From contig JAJDCD010000008.1 in the NCBI GenBank assembly GCA_029261035.1, positions 310,001-374,000 of the forward strand: DNA of 64,000 bases, written 5' to 3'. The translations under genes and the position numbers were made by a program. The stretch is from Candidatus Omnitrophota bacterium (GTDB taxonomy: Bacteria > Omnitrophota > Omnitrophia > Omnitrophales > JACROU01). How positions within the stretch are numbered: position 1 is the stretch's first letter; each line of letters begins with the position of its first letter. Below, one piece after another: positions 43,541 to 52,847 of this stretch. A model generated the notes under the pieces. The model searched no databases. It saw only the letters and a list, made by a program, of their open reading frames with translations, and was not told where the DNA came from.

Positions 43541-44885
43541 AGTCGGTTTCCTCATAAAGAGAATATTCTTCGTCAAAAAGCGACCTAAAAGCGGTCTTTC
43601 TATCTAAACGCGCCATTAAAATCCTATAATCTGTAACAGCCATAAGTTGATTGATCTTCGCTTCCTCTAAAGCGATAAATGAATCAATTAGTTCACCAGC
43701 GCCACGCTCACCAGCAATAAGACGGGTCTTTTCGTTCTTATAAATCTCCCGTCTTTCACGCCGAAGCGTTTTTGCAAGACGAACCTTTTCACGCAGCGCC
43801 CTGCCATCATGAAATAGCTTCCTTATCTCTTTTTCATGTTCACGAACCTTTATTTCACCTTCCCACTTTGTTTCTTCCATTTCATGTTCCTTAGCTTGGA
43901 TTTTGGAACCGAGTCTTCCAAAGTCCCAAATATTCCATTTCACTTCCGCGCCAACCATTGCCCTATTTGTGTCTACAAAAACATCATCGTTACGATTCCA
44001 TCTCGCCGTAAGATTGATATGAGGAAATCGATCTGCCTGAAGCTCTCGCCTTTCAAACTTCTTCTCTTTCACCTTATAATCCCAAAGCCGGTAGATAGGA
44101 TCGTTCTTACGCGCAGCTTCAAGGTAATATTCCGAGTTACTCTGAAGCTCTGCGTAGTCAGACAAGGGCTCAAGGCTAAGAGATTCTCCTTGAGCAATTC
44201 CAACTGTCTCAATCAACACATCTAAAAGATAATCATAAGATTCTTTGTGTTTCACAAGCGCATGCTTAGATCTTTGAAGTAAGGTTTCAACTCTAAACAG
44301 CTCATAAAGCGGAAGAATCTCTTTATCTATTAGCCGTTTCATACGTTCGTGCGCCGTTTGAAGCTCACGAACCTGTCCTTGAGCAATACGGGTAGATTCT
44401 TTTTCAAGTAGCACTTGTGCATAAAGAATCCGAATTCCAAGTTCTACATCAAGCTTGGCCGCTTCCAGCTCAGTTTCTTCTCCCCCAACCCGAGCCTTTT
44501 GCTTTCTTTTCCCCGCAATGATTTTCCCGCCTTTAAAAAGAGGCTGCTCAATACCCGCATCAAGGTAATTCACCGTTTTCTTCTCACCCGTGGACACAGC
44601 CCCAAAAAACTCGGCAGAAAGCTTTGGAAGGAACTCTGAAAGACTTCCTTTATAAAGAGCCTTTTCTTTACGAAGTCTTGCAAATGCCCGTTTCATCTCT
44701 GCCTGATTCTTAAGAGCTCTCGTAATAGCATCATTAAGAGTAATGAGAGATCCATATCCCATTAAACCAAGCTCCTCTGCGGCCTTCGCTTTCACCGGAG
44801 TCATTAAAAATATTAAGGCAAAGACAGATACGCCTAATATTCGTATGCCGGACTTTTTCTTTGTATGTGCAAGACTTGCTCTCAT
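43530..44885 (-). CDS. TolC-like outer-membrane efflux duct
   Basis: About 451 residues with a signal region (MRASLAHTKKKSGIRILGV, cut near AKA). Two structural repeats of outer-membrane efflux proteins with long coiled coils: ITLNDAITRALKNQAEMKRA, VNYLDAGIEQPLFKGGKI, and the second half HINLTARWNRNDDV, VGAEVKWNIWDFGRLGSKI. It should form the outer duct for the HlyD-type adaptor two genes on. ATG at 44885 preferred, GGAG upstream; frame open to 44906. It follows the 90-residue gene after the T4SS operon with a 55-base gap and no visible terminator. Confidence 0.9.
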   Translation of the reverse strand: MRASLAHTKKKSGIRILGVSVFALIFLMTPVKAKAAEELGLMGYGSLITLNDAITRALKNQAEMKRAFARLRKEKALYKGSLSEFLPKLSAEFFGAVSTGEKKTVNYLDAGIEQPLFKGGKIIAGKRKQKARVGGEETELEAAKLDVELGIRILYAQVLLEKESTRIAQGQVRELQTAHERMKRLIDKEILPLYELFRVETLLQRSKHALVKHKESYDYLLDVLIETVGIAQGESLSLEPLSDYAELQSNSEYYLEAARKNDPIYRLWDYKVKEKKFERRELQADRFPHINLTARWNRNDDVFVDTNRAMVGAEVKWNIWDFGRLGSKIQAKEHEMEETKWEGEIKVREHEKEIRKLFHDGRALREKVRLAKTLRRERREIYKNEKTRLIAGERGAGELIDSFIALEEAKINQLMAVTDYRILMARLDRKTAFRSLFDEEYSLYEETDYEE

Positions 44886-44940
44886 AAAAAAATCTTCTCC
44901 TTCCAAATAGACTGTTTTTCTAGAAACTTTCCTTCGAACC

Positions 44941-45213
44941 TTATCCCGCGAGTTTTTCTCCGAGTTTCTTAAACCCTTTCAAAAACTCTTCTGGTTTCTC
45001 CGGATAGGGAATTCCTCTTTTTTGCGGGAGCATAATGTCTTCCTTACGCCCCTTCTCAAAAAACCGCATATCACCGACCGTTTGACCATCAATTTCAACT
45101 ACGGAAAATCGGAACTCTTCACCATCTCCTGTTGGAATCACATGAACGATCTCTTTTTGCACGATCTCTCTTTGCTTAAACACCCGCTTCGTTCTTTGTT
45201 CTGTTTTTGCCAT
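44941..45213 (-). CDS. Small protein linking the T4SS and glycan genes
   Basis: A 90-residue basic protein with a small beta pattern (FRFSVVEIDGQTVGDMRFFEKG) and a helical end (EEFLKGFKKLGEKLAG). No signal peptide and no family recognised. It lies 24 bases after virB10 and before the TolC gene, so it is in the same transcript. A role in either system is possible. Confidence 0.65.
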   Translation of the reverse strand: MAKTEQRTKRVFKQREIVQKEIVHVIPTGDGEEFRFSVVEIDGQTVGDMRFFEKGRKEDIMLPQKRGIPYPEKPEEFLKGFKKLGEKLAG

Positions 45214-45237
45214 TGTGATATTTCTCCTTTTTTAAAT

Positions 45238-46200
45238 TTAAATTGCTTCAAGCAAAATCACTTGAATGGGAGTGTAGGACTCCACGGTAATGCTTTTCTC
45301 CACGCGTGCTTCTCTCAAATTCTGGCGTGCTTCATCATGAAGATTCTGTGAAACATTCAGCCTGAGCTGATCTTCCAAGCTATAGGGGTCACGCCCTCGT
45401 CCCCCAAGAAAAAGAGAACCTACTGAAAGCACAGACTCACCAATAGCTTTTAATACTTTCCTGTCCGTGTGCCGATCCACATCACCTTGTATTCCTGCGG
45501 CCCCGTCCTCAGAAAGAGCCAGAGCTCGCACACGAACCTCACGACCGTCCGGTAAGATTAAGAGATCAAAGCTGACATTAATCCGGTCTAAGGACTTCAC
45601 AACATCTGCTTCTCCAAGAAATCGTGCCCCCTTCGGAATCACCACTTCATCTCCGTAACTGAAATCCTTGGGAAGAATTGCCTGAACCGGTGCTCGGACG
45701 TTAAAAGAAAATATACGGTCTGAAAGAAGCGCAGGAACCTTTGTTCCTGACGGCAACCCGAAACTGAACTCCTCTTTTGTCTCTCTGAGACGCATATTTT
45801 TCTCTTCCTCTGGTTTTGAAACAAAAACTGCAATCTTTGTGTCATATTTTCTTTTTTTGCGTTCTGCTCGGATCTCATCGGATCTTCTCTTAACCTTTTT
45901 GGTAGACCGTGAAGATTTTTTAATCGCCTTTTCCATCGATTCTGCCGTCATTACAATCCTGCCTTCTTCAACCGGAGAAATTTTCATTTCTCCTTTTGTT
46001 TTTTTAGAACGCGGCGAAAAAACAGAGAACGAGAGAAACACAACGATTAATATGAAAACTACAAATAAAACAGGCCGCTTTTTAATTGCCTCTTTAAGGC
46101 TTTCTGCTTTTTCTCTTGGACCGTCTGGTGAATCAAAAAATTGTTTCTCTGGCGGTCCCTGTTTTTTCTTCTGAGCTTTCTTAAAAAAATCTTTAAACAT
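45238..46200 (-). CDS. virB10: T4SS core protein VirB10/TrbI
   Basis: A 320-residue protein that spans both membranes in the conjugation channel. One inner-membrane helix (PVLFVVFILIVVFLSFSVF, about 44-62), a charged linker, and the C-terminal VirB10 domain (GLPSGTKVPALLSDRIFSFN, PVQAILPKDF, VVIPKGARFLGEADV, FDLLILPDGREV). The stretch from IQGDVDRHTDRKVL to PIQVILLEAI is the family end. Follows virB9 with 27 bases between. Confidence 0.9.
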   Translation of the reverse strand: MFKDFFKKAQKKKQGPPEKQFFDSPDGPREKAESLKEAIKKRPVLFVVFILIVVFLSFSVFSPRSKKTKGEMKISPVEEGRIVMTAESMEKAIKKSSRSTKKVKRRSDEIRAERKKRKYDTKIAVFVSKPEEEKNMRLRETKEEFSFGLPSGTKVPALLSDRIFSFNVRAPVQAILPKDFSYGDEVVIPKGARFLGEADVVKSLDRINVSFDLLILPDGREVRVRALALSEDGAAGIQGDVDRHTDRKVLKAIGESVLSVGSLFLGGRGRDPYSLEDQLRLNVSQNLHDEARQNLREARVEKSITVESYTPIQVILLEAI

Positions 46201-46227
46201 AGTCGGCAGTCCACTCCTTAAAAGTTA

Positions 46228-47250
46228 TTATTCAAACCACTTAAATCCCTTAATCTCAATATCTCGCTTTTTGCCCATCTCACTATCCTCAAGAATTCGA
46301 ATAAATGGTTTTTGCTTCTTTCCAAGTACCCGGTAATCAAAAACAAGCACACCATACTCATAGGCATCCGGAGAGATTGTTTCAGGAAGCTCAAGTTCTG
46401 ACGGAAGCTCAATAACACCCGTCTCTTTATTTCTCAAAAACTTCCTTTCATGACTCACAGCCCCAACTAAAACCTTCAGTACCTTGAATGGCGTTCTTGA
46501 GTAGTTAAGAACCGAAAATCGCAGATAGGCTTTATCTGCAACTTGAGAAAGGGACAAAAGATTTACCTGCACATCTTCCTCTGCCTCAGATTTACGAAGC
46601 TCTATCGTCTGAACGCCTGAGGCCACCTTCTCAAGTAATTTTTCCTCAGAAAGCTTTTCTGCCTGTTCATTAAGCTCTTCAGATCTCTCCTGATAAACCT
46701 CTTCAAGCTCGTCGGTCTTTTCTTTTACTCGCTCCTCGAAGGCATTCTTAACAAGAGCTTCATCTTCTTTGGGCAATCTAAAATCCAGTACAAAATCAGC
46801 AGTATCCGGCGGACCAACTGACACATCAAAAGCAAGACGATTAGATGCCGTTACAATCACAAGGTTTGAGCGAGCGTCCGTTTCATCTGTAATAGGCTTT
46901 ACAAGAACCTGCCGCTCATAGACTTCAACCTTAAAAAGTTCCTGATCTCCAACAAAAACTTTTTGAGCGGGTTCAGGCAAATCAATCGTTGACACATAAC
47001 CAAGCGCTGTTTGAAGACGAAAAGCAACCGTAGAACGCATCGTGACCTTGTAAATATTTTGTGTAGTACGTTTTAGTTTGTTAAATGTTTGGCGAATCTT
47101 GAGCGGGTCTGATTTCTTTTCAGTCTCTGAGAATACCCCTCGCTCAAGAGTCATAGGTTCGTTTCCATAGGCTATAAAAATTGGTCCTAAGGCTAAAACC
47201 GCACATATGAGAACGCTTGTAAGAATTAGTAAACGTGATCTTATTTTCAT
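46228..47250 (-). CDS. virB9: T4SS outer-membrane-complex protein VirB9/TrbG
   Basis: A 340-residue exported protein (signal MKIRSRLLILTSVLICAVLA). The N-terminal VirB9 domain reads FRLQTALGYVSTIDLPEP, VFVGDQELFKVEVYERQVLVKP and SNLVIVTASNRLAFDVSV; a long Glu-rich coiled coil (about 175-225) separates it from the C-terminal barrel domain (AYLRFSVLNYSRTPFKVLKV). The coiled-coil insert is unusual. Overlaps virB8 by four bases. Confidence 0.83.
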   Translation of the reverse strand: MKIRSRLLILTSVLICAVLALGPIFIAYGNEPMTLERGVFSETEKKSDPLKIRQTFNKLKRTTQNIYKVTMRSTVAFRLQTALGYVSTIDLPEPAQKVFVGDQELFKVEVYERQVLVKPITDETDARSNLVIVTASNRLAFDVSVGPPDTADFVLDFRLPKEDEALVKNAFEERVKEKTDELEEVYQERSEELNEQAEKLSEEKLLEKVASGVQTIELRKSEAEEDVQVNLLSLSQVADKAYLRFSVLNYSRTPFKVLKVLVGAVSHERKFLRNKETGVIELPSELELPETISPDAYEYGVLVFDYRVLGKKQKPFIRILEDSEMGKKRDIEIKGFKWFE

Positions 47251-47903
47251 TTTTCTTCCTCCAATTTATTGAGTATGATTTCTTTATAATTCTCTACAAG
47301 AAGACCCGATGAGGAAGATCGCGTACGCCTTACCTTCTTTAAAACGAGTTCTGCTTTGAACAAACTTGACTCACGATAATCAGGATCGTTATAGTTAAAG
47401 AGGGTTCTCACTCCGACAAGTGAGACAAAAGCAAAATCGTCTGTCTCACGCTCCACTTTTTCCTCTTTAAATTCAATCCGGGCATAGAGGCCTGTTCCCT
47501 GAAACTTCACAAGAAAACCAGAATCTATGAGATCTCGATTCGCAATCTTCCGGTATCTGGATGTCATCCAGTTCCAGGCATACTTTGTCTCTGTAAGCGC
47601 ATAAGAATTAAGCCCTCTGAATTTCTCTACGAAAAATGTTGAGAATTCAAGAATCTCCACTTCGCTCGGATCATTGTGGGACTTTATATTTTCAATCACT
47701 TCTGCTTTACCTACCTCATTAACCCGAATCACCAGAGGTGGACGTGACATCACCATTAAAAGTGCAGCAATCAAAATAAAATTGAGTCCTATTGACATAA
47801 GGTTTGTGCTTTTCAAAAATTCGTTAAAGACTTCGTAATCCGCAAATACCTCGTAATATTTCCTTTTCATGTTCTTTAGTTTTTCCTCAAATCTTGTTTT
47901 CAT
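47247..47903 (-). CDS. T4SS inner-membrane protein VirB8/TraE-like
   Basis: A 218-residue protein with a short cytosolic N-terminus, one membrane helix (IGLNFILIAALLMVMSRP, about 37-54) and a periplasmic NTF2-like domain (WNWMTSRYRKIANRDLID, LYARIEFKEEKVERE, FAFVSLVGVRTLF). Position between VirB6 and VirB9 and topology fit VirB8, closer to TraE/TrbF. AGGAGG precedes the ATG. Overlaps both neighbours by four bases. Confidence 0.8.
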   Translation of the reverse strand: MKTRFEEKLKNMKRKYYEVFADYEVFNEFLKSTNLMSIGLNFILIAALLMVMSRPPLVIRVNEVGKAEVIENIKSHNDPSEVEILEFSTFFVEKFRGLNSYALTETKYAWNWMTSRYRKIANRDLIDSGFLVKFQGTGLYARIEFKEEKVERETDDFAFVSLVGVRTLFNYNDPDYRESSLFKAELVLKKVRRTRSSSSGLLVENYKEIILNKLEEEK

Positions 47904-48790
47904 TTATAAGTTCCTCCTCCTGAAGTGGCGGATGATCCGGCCCGGCCCGCAGCTCCGGCAGCACCACCCGCAAAACGATTTCCAGAGGTCGCAGGACGAA
48001 TTATGTAGCGTCCCGTAACAGCAGCGACCGTCCCTAACACAATTGAACCTAAACCACCTATGCTCGGCCCACCGACAAATTGGTTAGTCATGATCGGAAC
48101 TAGAATGAAAAGCACGATAAAAACAATATTTGCAGTTAGAACTACCAAGAAGTTGGTGTCTTCGGCTGCATAAATTGCCGTAAGATTCATGACCGATATG
48201 ACTTTCATGAGAATGGAAAGAAGAACCTTCCAAGCAGAGATTGCAACAAGACTACGTATCCACGCATCGAGCCCGCGAGAGCTGACTTTGTAAACCGCCA
48301 TTCCTGCTACGATGGGTCCAATTAAATAGAGTGCTGAGAGAAGCGCAAATCTCAGAATAAAGTTTGCACCAAGCACCGCACCGGCGATTGCGTATGTGAC
48401 ATAGTTCATGACCGTTAGGGAAATTCGCTGATCAAATTTCCAAAAATATTTCCAGTCAAATGGAGCATCAAAGAAAGCTTTTGCAGTCTCGCGGAATTCT
48501 TCATGCGGAAGAATTGAATCCGCCAACAGATCCATACCGTAAACAATCATGATAAAAAAGCGGTCGTACATAATGAGAAGGCCTGCAATAAGCAATACCC
48601 TCAGAAAAAGTCCTGTGTAATCAGACTTCCCTTTCATTGCTTGTACGTTTTCGTGAAGTATTGCTACGATGAAAAAGAATGAGAATAAAACAAATGAAAG
48701 TCTCATAAGCAATGCGAAAGGTTGCTCAAAGAGGTTTGGAATTTGAAGAACATTAGTAAATAAGAATCCGTGATTAAATCCTGAAAACAT
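47900..48790 (-). CDS. T4SS polytopic protein VirB6/TrbL-like
   Basis: A 296-residue inner-membrane protein with at least six hydrophobic helices, including FVLFSFFFIVAILHENVQA, LFLRVLLIAGLLIMYDRFF and FILVPIMTNQFVGG, and a Gly/Ala/Ser-rich tail. This layout and its place after VirB5 match VirB6/TrbL, the inner channel. One base separates it from the virB5-like gene. Confidence 0.82.
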   Translation of the reverse strand: MFSGFNHGFLFTNVLQIPNLFEQPFALLMRLSFVLFSFFFIVAILHENVQAMKGKSDYTGLFLRVLLIAGLLIMYDRFFIMIVYGMDLLADSILPHEEFRETAKAFFDAPFDWKYFWKFDQRISLTVMNYVTYAIAGAVLGANFILRFALLSALYLIGPIVAGMAVYKVSSRGLDAWIRSLVAISAWKVLLSILMKVISVMNLTAIYAAEDTNFLVVLTANIVFIVLFILVPIMTNQFVGGPSIGGLGSIVLGTVAAVTGRYIIRPATSGNRFAGGAAGAAGRAGSSATSGGGTYK

Positions 48791-49561
48791 TTAGAGAGCA
48801 CCTCCCCCATAAAGCGTACTAAGACCTTCCGCAAAGTCAGAGGAATCCTCTAAAAACTTAACCTTTTCTCGTTCTATGCGTTTTTCTTCTCGCGTGACCT
48901 GTTCTATTTGAGTCGCTTGAAGTTCCAACATTTTCGCGAGAACTTCTTGATTCTGCTGTTCAAGAACCATAAGACGAGAGACACCCTGAACTTGTAACCT
49001 AGCCGCACCTTTTGGGCTTGCGTTCTTTGATTGACTCTGAATTAAGTCCGCAGCATCCCGTGTTTTTTGTCCTGACTCACGGATCTGCCCTGCCAAATGA
49101 AAGGCATCTACAACTTGAGATTCTTCAAACATGATGTAGGAACGGGCCTCAGTGTCCGGTATTGCGCCTGTCACTGACTCAAGCGCATTCCGGATGTCCT
49201 GAGGAGTACCCCCGCTACCTAACACTTCAATATTGGGTGTGATAAAACCAGCATCAAAAAAGAAATCTTTAAGGCTTCCTCCTTGATCCATGAGGCCTCT
49301 AATAGAATCACCAATTGTGGAATCAAATATTTCGTCTAGACCCGAATGAAAGCGAAATGTTTCTAGGGTTTGGGCTTTGAGTTCGCTAAGACGATCTACA
49401 GCAAGCCCAATTTCTTTGACCCACTTCGCTTGCATAAGAGTGTTTCTAAGCACATTAATCGCGGTGTTAATGGGGTCATTAAACGTATAAGCTTTTGAAG
49501 CGGGCGTCATTAAAACCATACATAAAGGAATGAGGATAAGAGCTTTCTTCAATTGCTTCAT
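48791..49561 (-). CDS. T4SS pilus-tip protein VirB5/TrbJ-like
   Basis: A 256-residue secreted protein: signal peptide (MKQLKKALILIPLCMVLM, cut near SKA), then mostly helices with a coiled coil at the end (QATQIEQVTREEKRIEREK). The start YTFNDPINTAINVLRNTLMQ is typical of TrbJ/VirB5, and its place between VirB4 and VirB6 agrees. Overlaps virB4 by four bases. Confidence 0.83.
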   Translation of the reverse strand: MKQLKKALILIPLCMVLMTPASKAYTFNDPINTAINVLRNTLMQAKWVKEIGLAVDRLSELKAQTLETFRFHSGLDEIFDSTIGDSIRGLMDQGGSLKDFFFDAGFITPNIEVLGSGGTPQDIRNALESVTGAIPDTEARSYIMFEESQVVDAFHLAGQIRESGQKTRDAADLIQSQSKNASPKGAARLQVQGVSRLMVLEQQNQEVLAKMLELQATQIEQVTREEKRIEREKVKFLEDSSDFAEGLSTLYGGGAL

Positions 49562-52077
49562 GCAGCTACCTCACTTTTATTCACGCCGTTTGGATATTTT
49601 TTTGCCAATCTTTCAAGCGCAGCCAAATTAGAGTCGCTGGGATATTCACTTCGGAGCCTTTTCTCCTCAGCTAGGTCCGTTGGATCTGTTGTAGCAATCC
49701 AGTATTCAAGAGGACTAGGCTCAAGCTTTGCAAGTACTGATCTTTGATCAAAAAGAATAAATATTTCCGAATAGCGTCCGGGCTTAACTTCCAATTCCCG
49801 TACTGCACGAACCTGATTTTCATTAAATCCAAAATCACCGAGCTCTTCATGCCCTTTCTTAAGGCGCAGGATATACTTCACATGCGCGTTATTAGCCATA
49901 ACACCAGCAATTTCAGAACTGAGAAAGTCTTCTGGGTTTTGACTGATGGCAAGAACCGCTCCATTCATTTTTCGCATTGTTCTAAAGAACAGTTCTATAA
50001 GATCTACGCCTTGCGTTTTTTTGAGAAGATGCCAGCATTCATCAAGTACAAGAATCTTCTTGCGATTTACATTTTCAAACTTACGTCTTAAAGCAAACGG
50101 AATAATGAGCAGTAAGATTTCTTGAAGTTCTTCGTATTGACTGATCTTCCTAAGATCAAAGATGGCAAAACGTGAATCAAAATCAAATCGGGCGGGACGA
50201 TTTAGAATCTTTGAGTACTCACCTTCACAAAAAAGGGTGAGCTCTTTCGCGAACTTATAAGCAAGCTGTCTGTCTTCGTCATCACCGGCACCATAACTTT
50301 GGAGGTATTTTTGAATGTCACCAAGAATAGGCGCTTCTTTTGGGGAAAGATTTTTATAAACATACCGAATAACACGTTCAAGAATGACTTTCTCGCTAGC
50401 AGCCCAAGCCCGTTCGGGATTGATCATCTTCTGGAGGAGTTCCTTCAGAAACTGAAGAAAAGTCGCATCGGCCTCCCCTTCAGTTGGGAATAGGACTTCT
50501 TTCGAAGGAAAGGGATTTAAAGCAAACTCTTCACTACACTCTACCTCAAGATAAGACCCCCCTAAGATGCCAGCAAGTTTCTTATAGGAACCTCCGAGAT
50601 CAAGCACGATCACATCATGCTCAGACGCTTCACTTAAAAAGTGCATGAGAAGATGGTTCGTAAAAAAGGATTTTCCTGATCCCGTACTACCGAGCATGAG
50701 AGCATGTTTTGAAGCGAGCGAAGAATCAAAGAGATCCAATTTTAACGGTTCATTACGATAAGTTTTTAGAAGCAGCCCTATTTCCTGAGTCCCCGGCCAA
50801 CTAGCTTGTACTGGAAGAAGATTTACCGCAGTTTCAGAACTCACAAGAAATGCGATTGGATTCTCTCCGCCTTGGAGTGGAAGAAGCGAAAGAAATAGCC
50901 GGTCATGATTCATATGATCAAGAATGGCTTGAGCACCATCCCCTAAATGTCGGAACCCACGCAAAACCTCACTCGCTTGACGAGCTGCGCTTTCTTTCTT
51001 TTTACTACGCGTCATTACAATCATCGAAGCATAGAAAAGCTTATCTGAACTCTCCGCTATTTCCGTCAAAAGAGCATCTGTATCATCTTCCTTTGCAAGC
51101 GCATCATGGTTCTTTGTCCTGGAATAATAACTTTCTGCTCGCGCAAGATTTCCGGTGCGCTTAAGTCCTGATTTTTCTTTATCCTGATCCGGAACTTCTA
51201 GTGTTAAAGAAAGGTAATAATCATCCCCAAGCCCACTCTCAAAACTTTTCATACTTTTCAGACTCGTTGTCTCAGGCATCTGAGAAAGATTGATCACGTT
51301 ATGGAAATACTCACTTAGATAAAATGCGTCATAACCAGCGAAGGGATTACTTAAAAGAAGTTTCGAGCGAACGCTTGAGGGATCAAGCTGATCATTACGA
51401 CTCGAAAACGCATATTTCTCAAATTCTGAATTTTTTGAATCCAAACTCGGATTCAAAAGCTCATGGCAATACCGCAGGACATCTTCATCATTAAGTTCTT
51501 TAATCCCTAACCCTAAGTCTTTTAAGGACTCTTTAATCTCCGTTGAAATTGAATGAAGCCTGTCTCTGAGTCTTTCAAATTCTTGCTTCTCTAGGCGGAC
51601 TGCTTTTTTATTGAAAGCAATCGCCATATCTGGAACAAGAGAGTTTCTTGGTTTTTTACTCGATGGATGAATAACTACAAATAAATAGACTTCTCTTTTA
51701 AGAAAAGGTTGTTTCATATGAGTCTCGATCCTTGCTTCTGAAAATCGCTTACTTAACACGTGATCGCTCTGGATGGACTCACGGTATTGCTCAAGCAAGA
51801 CTTCATCGCCCTTTTTCTGACGAACAACAAAATGAAGAGTAGTTTTTTCAGGAAGCGAATTAAGGAATCGCCGCATACGATGTTCAAAGTCAGAGATTTC
51901 AGATTCTTTCTCAAGCAAAAGATCCCTACCTTCCACAAGGAACCCTTTCCCCAAAGATCCTGATACTCCAACGATGGTTGAATCATCAACATCGTAGAGA
52001 TCGATCTCTTTTAAAAAGGAAGGTTTATTTTCCCGTTGAATCAAATCTCTTGTTTTAGTAATGAAATTTTTTTTCAT
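49558..52077 (-). CDS. virB4: T4SS ATPase VirB4/TraC
   Basis: An 839-residue cytosolic ATPase that powers pilus and channel assembly. N-terminal CagE/TrbE-type domain (about 1-420), then a RecA-like motor with Walker A GSTGSGKSFF (about 460), Walker B KKILVLDECWHLL (about 676) and the family motifs VLDLGGSYKKL and GAVLAISQNPEDFLSS. Starts four bases inside the virB3 gene. It is the surest marker of the conjugation system here. Confidence 0.96.
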   Translation of the reverse strand: MKKNFITKTRDLIQRENKPSFLKEIDLYDVDDSTIVGVSGSLGKGFLVEGRDLLLEKESEISDFEHRMRRFLNSLPEKTTLHFVVRQKKGDEVLLEQYRESIQSDHVLSKRFSEARIETHMKQPFLKREVYLFVVIHPSSKKPRNSLVPDMAIAFNKKAVRLEKQEFERLRDRLHSISTEIKESLKDLGLGIKELNDEDVLRYCHELLNPSLDSKNSEFEKYAFSSRNDQLDPSSVRSKLLLSNPFAGYDAFYLSEYFHNVINLSQMPETTSLKSMKSFESGLGDDYYLSLTLEVPDQDKEKSGLKRTGNLARAESYYSRTKNHDALAKEDDTDALLTEIAESSDKLFYASMIVMTRSKKKESAARQASEVLRGFRHLGDGAQAILDHMNHDRLFLSLLPLQGGENPIAFLVSSETAVNLLPVQASWPGTQEIGLLLKTYRNEPLKLDLFDSSLASKHALMLGSTGSGKSFFTNHLLMHFLSEASEHDVIVLDLGGSYKKLAGILGGSYLEVECSEEFALNPFPSKEVLFPTEGEADATFLQFLKELLQKMINPERAWAASEKVILERVIRYVYKNLSPKEAPILGDIQKYLQSYGAGDDEDRQLAYKFAKELTLFCEGEYSKILNRPARFDFDSRFAIFDLRKISQYEELQEILLLIIPFALRRKFENVNRKKILVLDECWHLLKKTQGVDLIELFFRTMRKMNGAVLAISQNPEDFLSSEIAGVMANNAHVKYILRLKKGHEELGDFGFNENQVRAVRELEVKPGRYSEIFILFDQRSVLAKLEPSPLEYWIATTDPTDLAEEKRLRSEYPSDSNLAALERLAKKYPNGVNKSEVAA

Positions 52078-52352
52078 TCAAACACTTCCTCTTTTCTTTC
52101 TCGTTTAATCAGATATCGCTTTGGCCTCAAAAGGAACTTCACCAAAGAACTAGTCCAATGAGGCGGCTTTCCTCTTTTATAGGCTCGTAAAAATAAATAG
52201 ACTCCTATCATGACAACTAGGTTCACCAAAAGATCTTTTGAAAATGTGAACACCAACCAAAACACAAAAAACAAAAAGAAGAGGTCAAAGAACTCCAAGC
52301 CAAAAAATTTATTTTTATGTTGAATCTTGTTATGTCCTTTAACTGTCTTCAT
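52074..52352 (-). CDS. T4SS small membrane protein VirB3/TraL-like
   Basis: A 92-residue protein with two close hydrophobic helices (FFDLFFLFFVFWLVFTF and LLVNLVVMIGVYLFL) and a basic tail (RPKRYLIKRERK). Size, topology and the place between VirB2 and VirB4 match VirB3/TraL. Overlaps virB4 by four bases. Confidence 0.82.
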   Translation of the reverse strand: MKTVKGHNKIQHKNKFFGLEFFDLFFLFFVFWLVFTFSKDLLVNLVVMIGVYLFLRAYKRGKPPHWTSSLVKFLLRPKRYLIKRERKEEVFE

Positions 52353-52363
52353 ATTCTGTCCTT

Positions 52364-52681
52364 TTAAAAATTTGTAAGTCTCTCCAAAATATCAAGAAGC
52401 GCTCTACTCAAAAGCATGATCGCTCCCCCGAGTGCCACTAGCCCAAATTTTTGAGCTGTCCTACTGTCTCCAAAAATAACCGCCGCGCCGGCCAAACAGA
52501 TCCCAATAATAAAAAGCGGGCCTGCCACGGTATTAATCAGGAAGTCTCCGATCCCCGAAAGAAAATCTATGAGATCTGCTTCTGAGGTTGCCTCAGCAAA
52601 TGCAAACCTTGCATTAAACAAAAGCATTCCGGTAAACATGAGTGCCTTATGAATCATTTTTTGTTTTTCTCGGTCTCTCAC
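52364..52681 (-). CDS. T4SS pilin VirB2/TrbC
   Basis: A 105-residue prepilin: long signal peptide ending near FAFAEA (about residue 29), then two hydrophobic helices (NTVAGPLFIIGICLAGAAVI and FGLVALGGAIMLLSRALLD) separated by a short polar turn (GDSRTAQK), as in VirB2/TrbC. Starts at a GTG with GGAGG ten bases upstream; the ATG at 52657 is an alternative. It is the first gene of the operon, below a promoter-like site and a long inverted repeat. Confidence 0.87.
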   Translation of the reverse strand: MRDREKQKMIHKALMFTGMLLFNARFAFAEATSEADLIDFLSGIGDFLINTVAGPLFIIGICLAGAAVIFGDSRTAQKFGLVALGGAIMLLSRALLDILERLTNF

Positions 52682-52711
52682 TTTTCTTTTACCTCCATTT
52701 ATTCAAAAAAG

Positions 52712-52796
52712 ATGAGGGGAAGCATGATCGAATTCCCTTAGTGCGGCTATTAAGCCTTGTATACCTTACTTGAGTGGAATGTCATGCTCCCCTCAT
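52712..52796. promoter_or_regulatory. Inverted repeat flanking the T4SS promoter
   Basis: Arms ATGAGGGGAAGCATGA (52712-52727) and TCATGCTCCCCTCAT (52782-52796) are reverse complements with one extra base. They lie on both sides of the likely promoter of the virB operon and look like paired operator half-sites. The double-HTH protein encoded just upstream is the natural candidate to bind them. Confidence 0.6.
52758..52785 (-). promoter_or_regulatory. Probable promoter of the virB operon
   Basis: On the minus strand ATGACA (52785-52780), a 16-base spacer, and TATACA (52763-52758). It is about 75 bases upstream of the pilin start and nested in the inverted repeat. Confidence 0.5.
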
Positions 52797-52847
52797 ATAG
52801 GGGCACGAAACACGATTTTTTGAATGAACTTTTAAGGGTGTTACTCT

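Noticed and set aside
45839-46174. Long plus-strand frame opposite virB10
   Set aside because: Shadow of the highly supported virB10 gene; no ribosome site.
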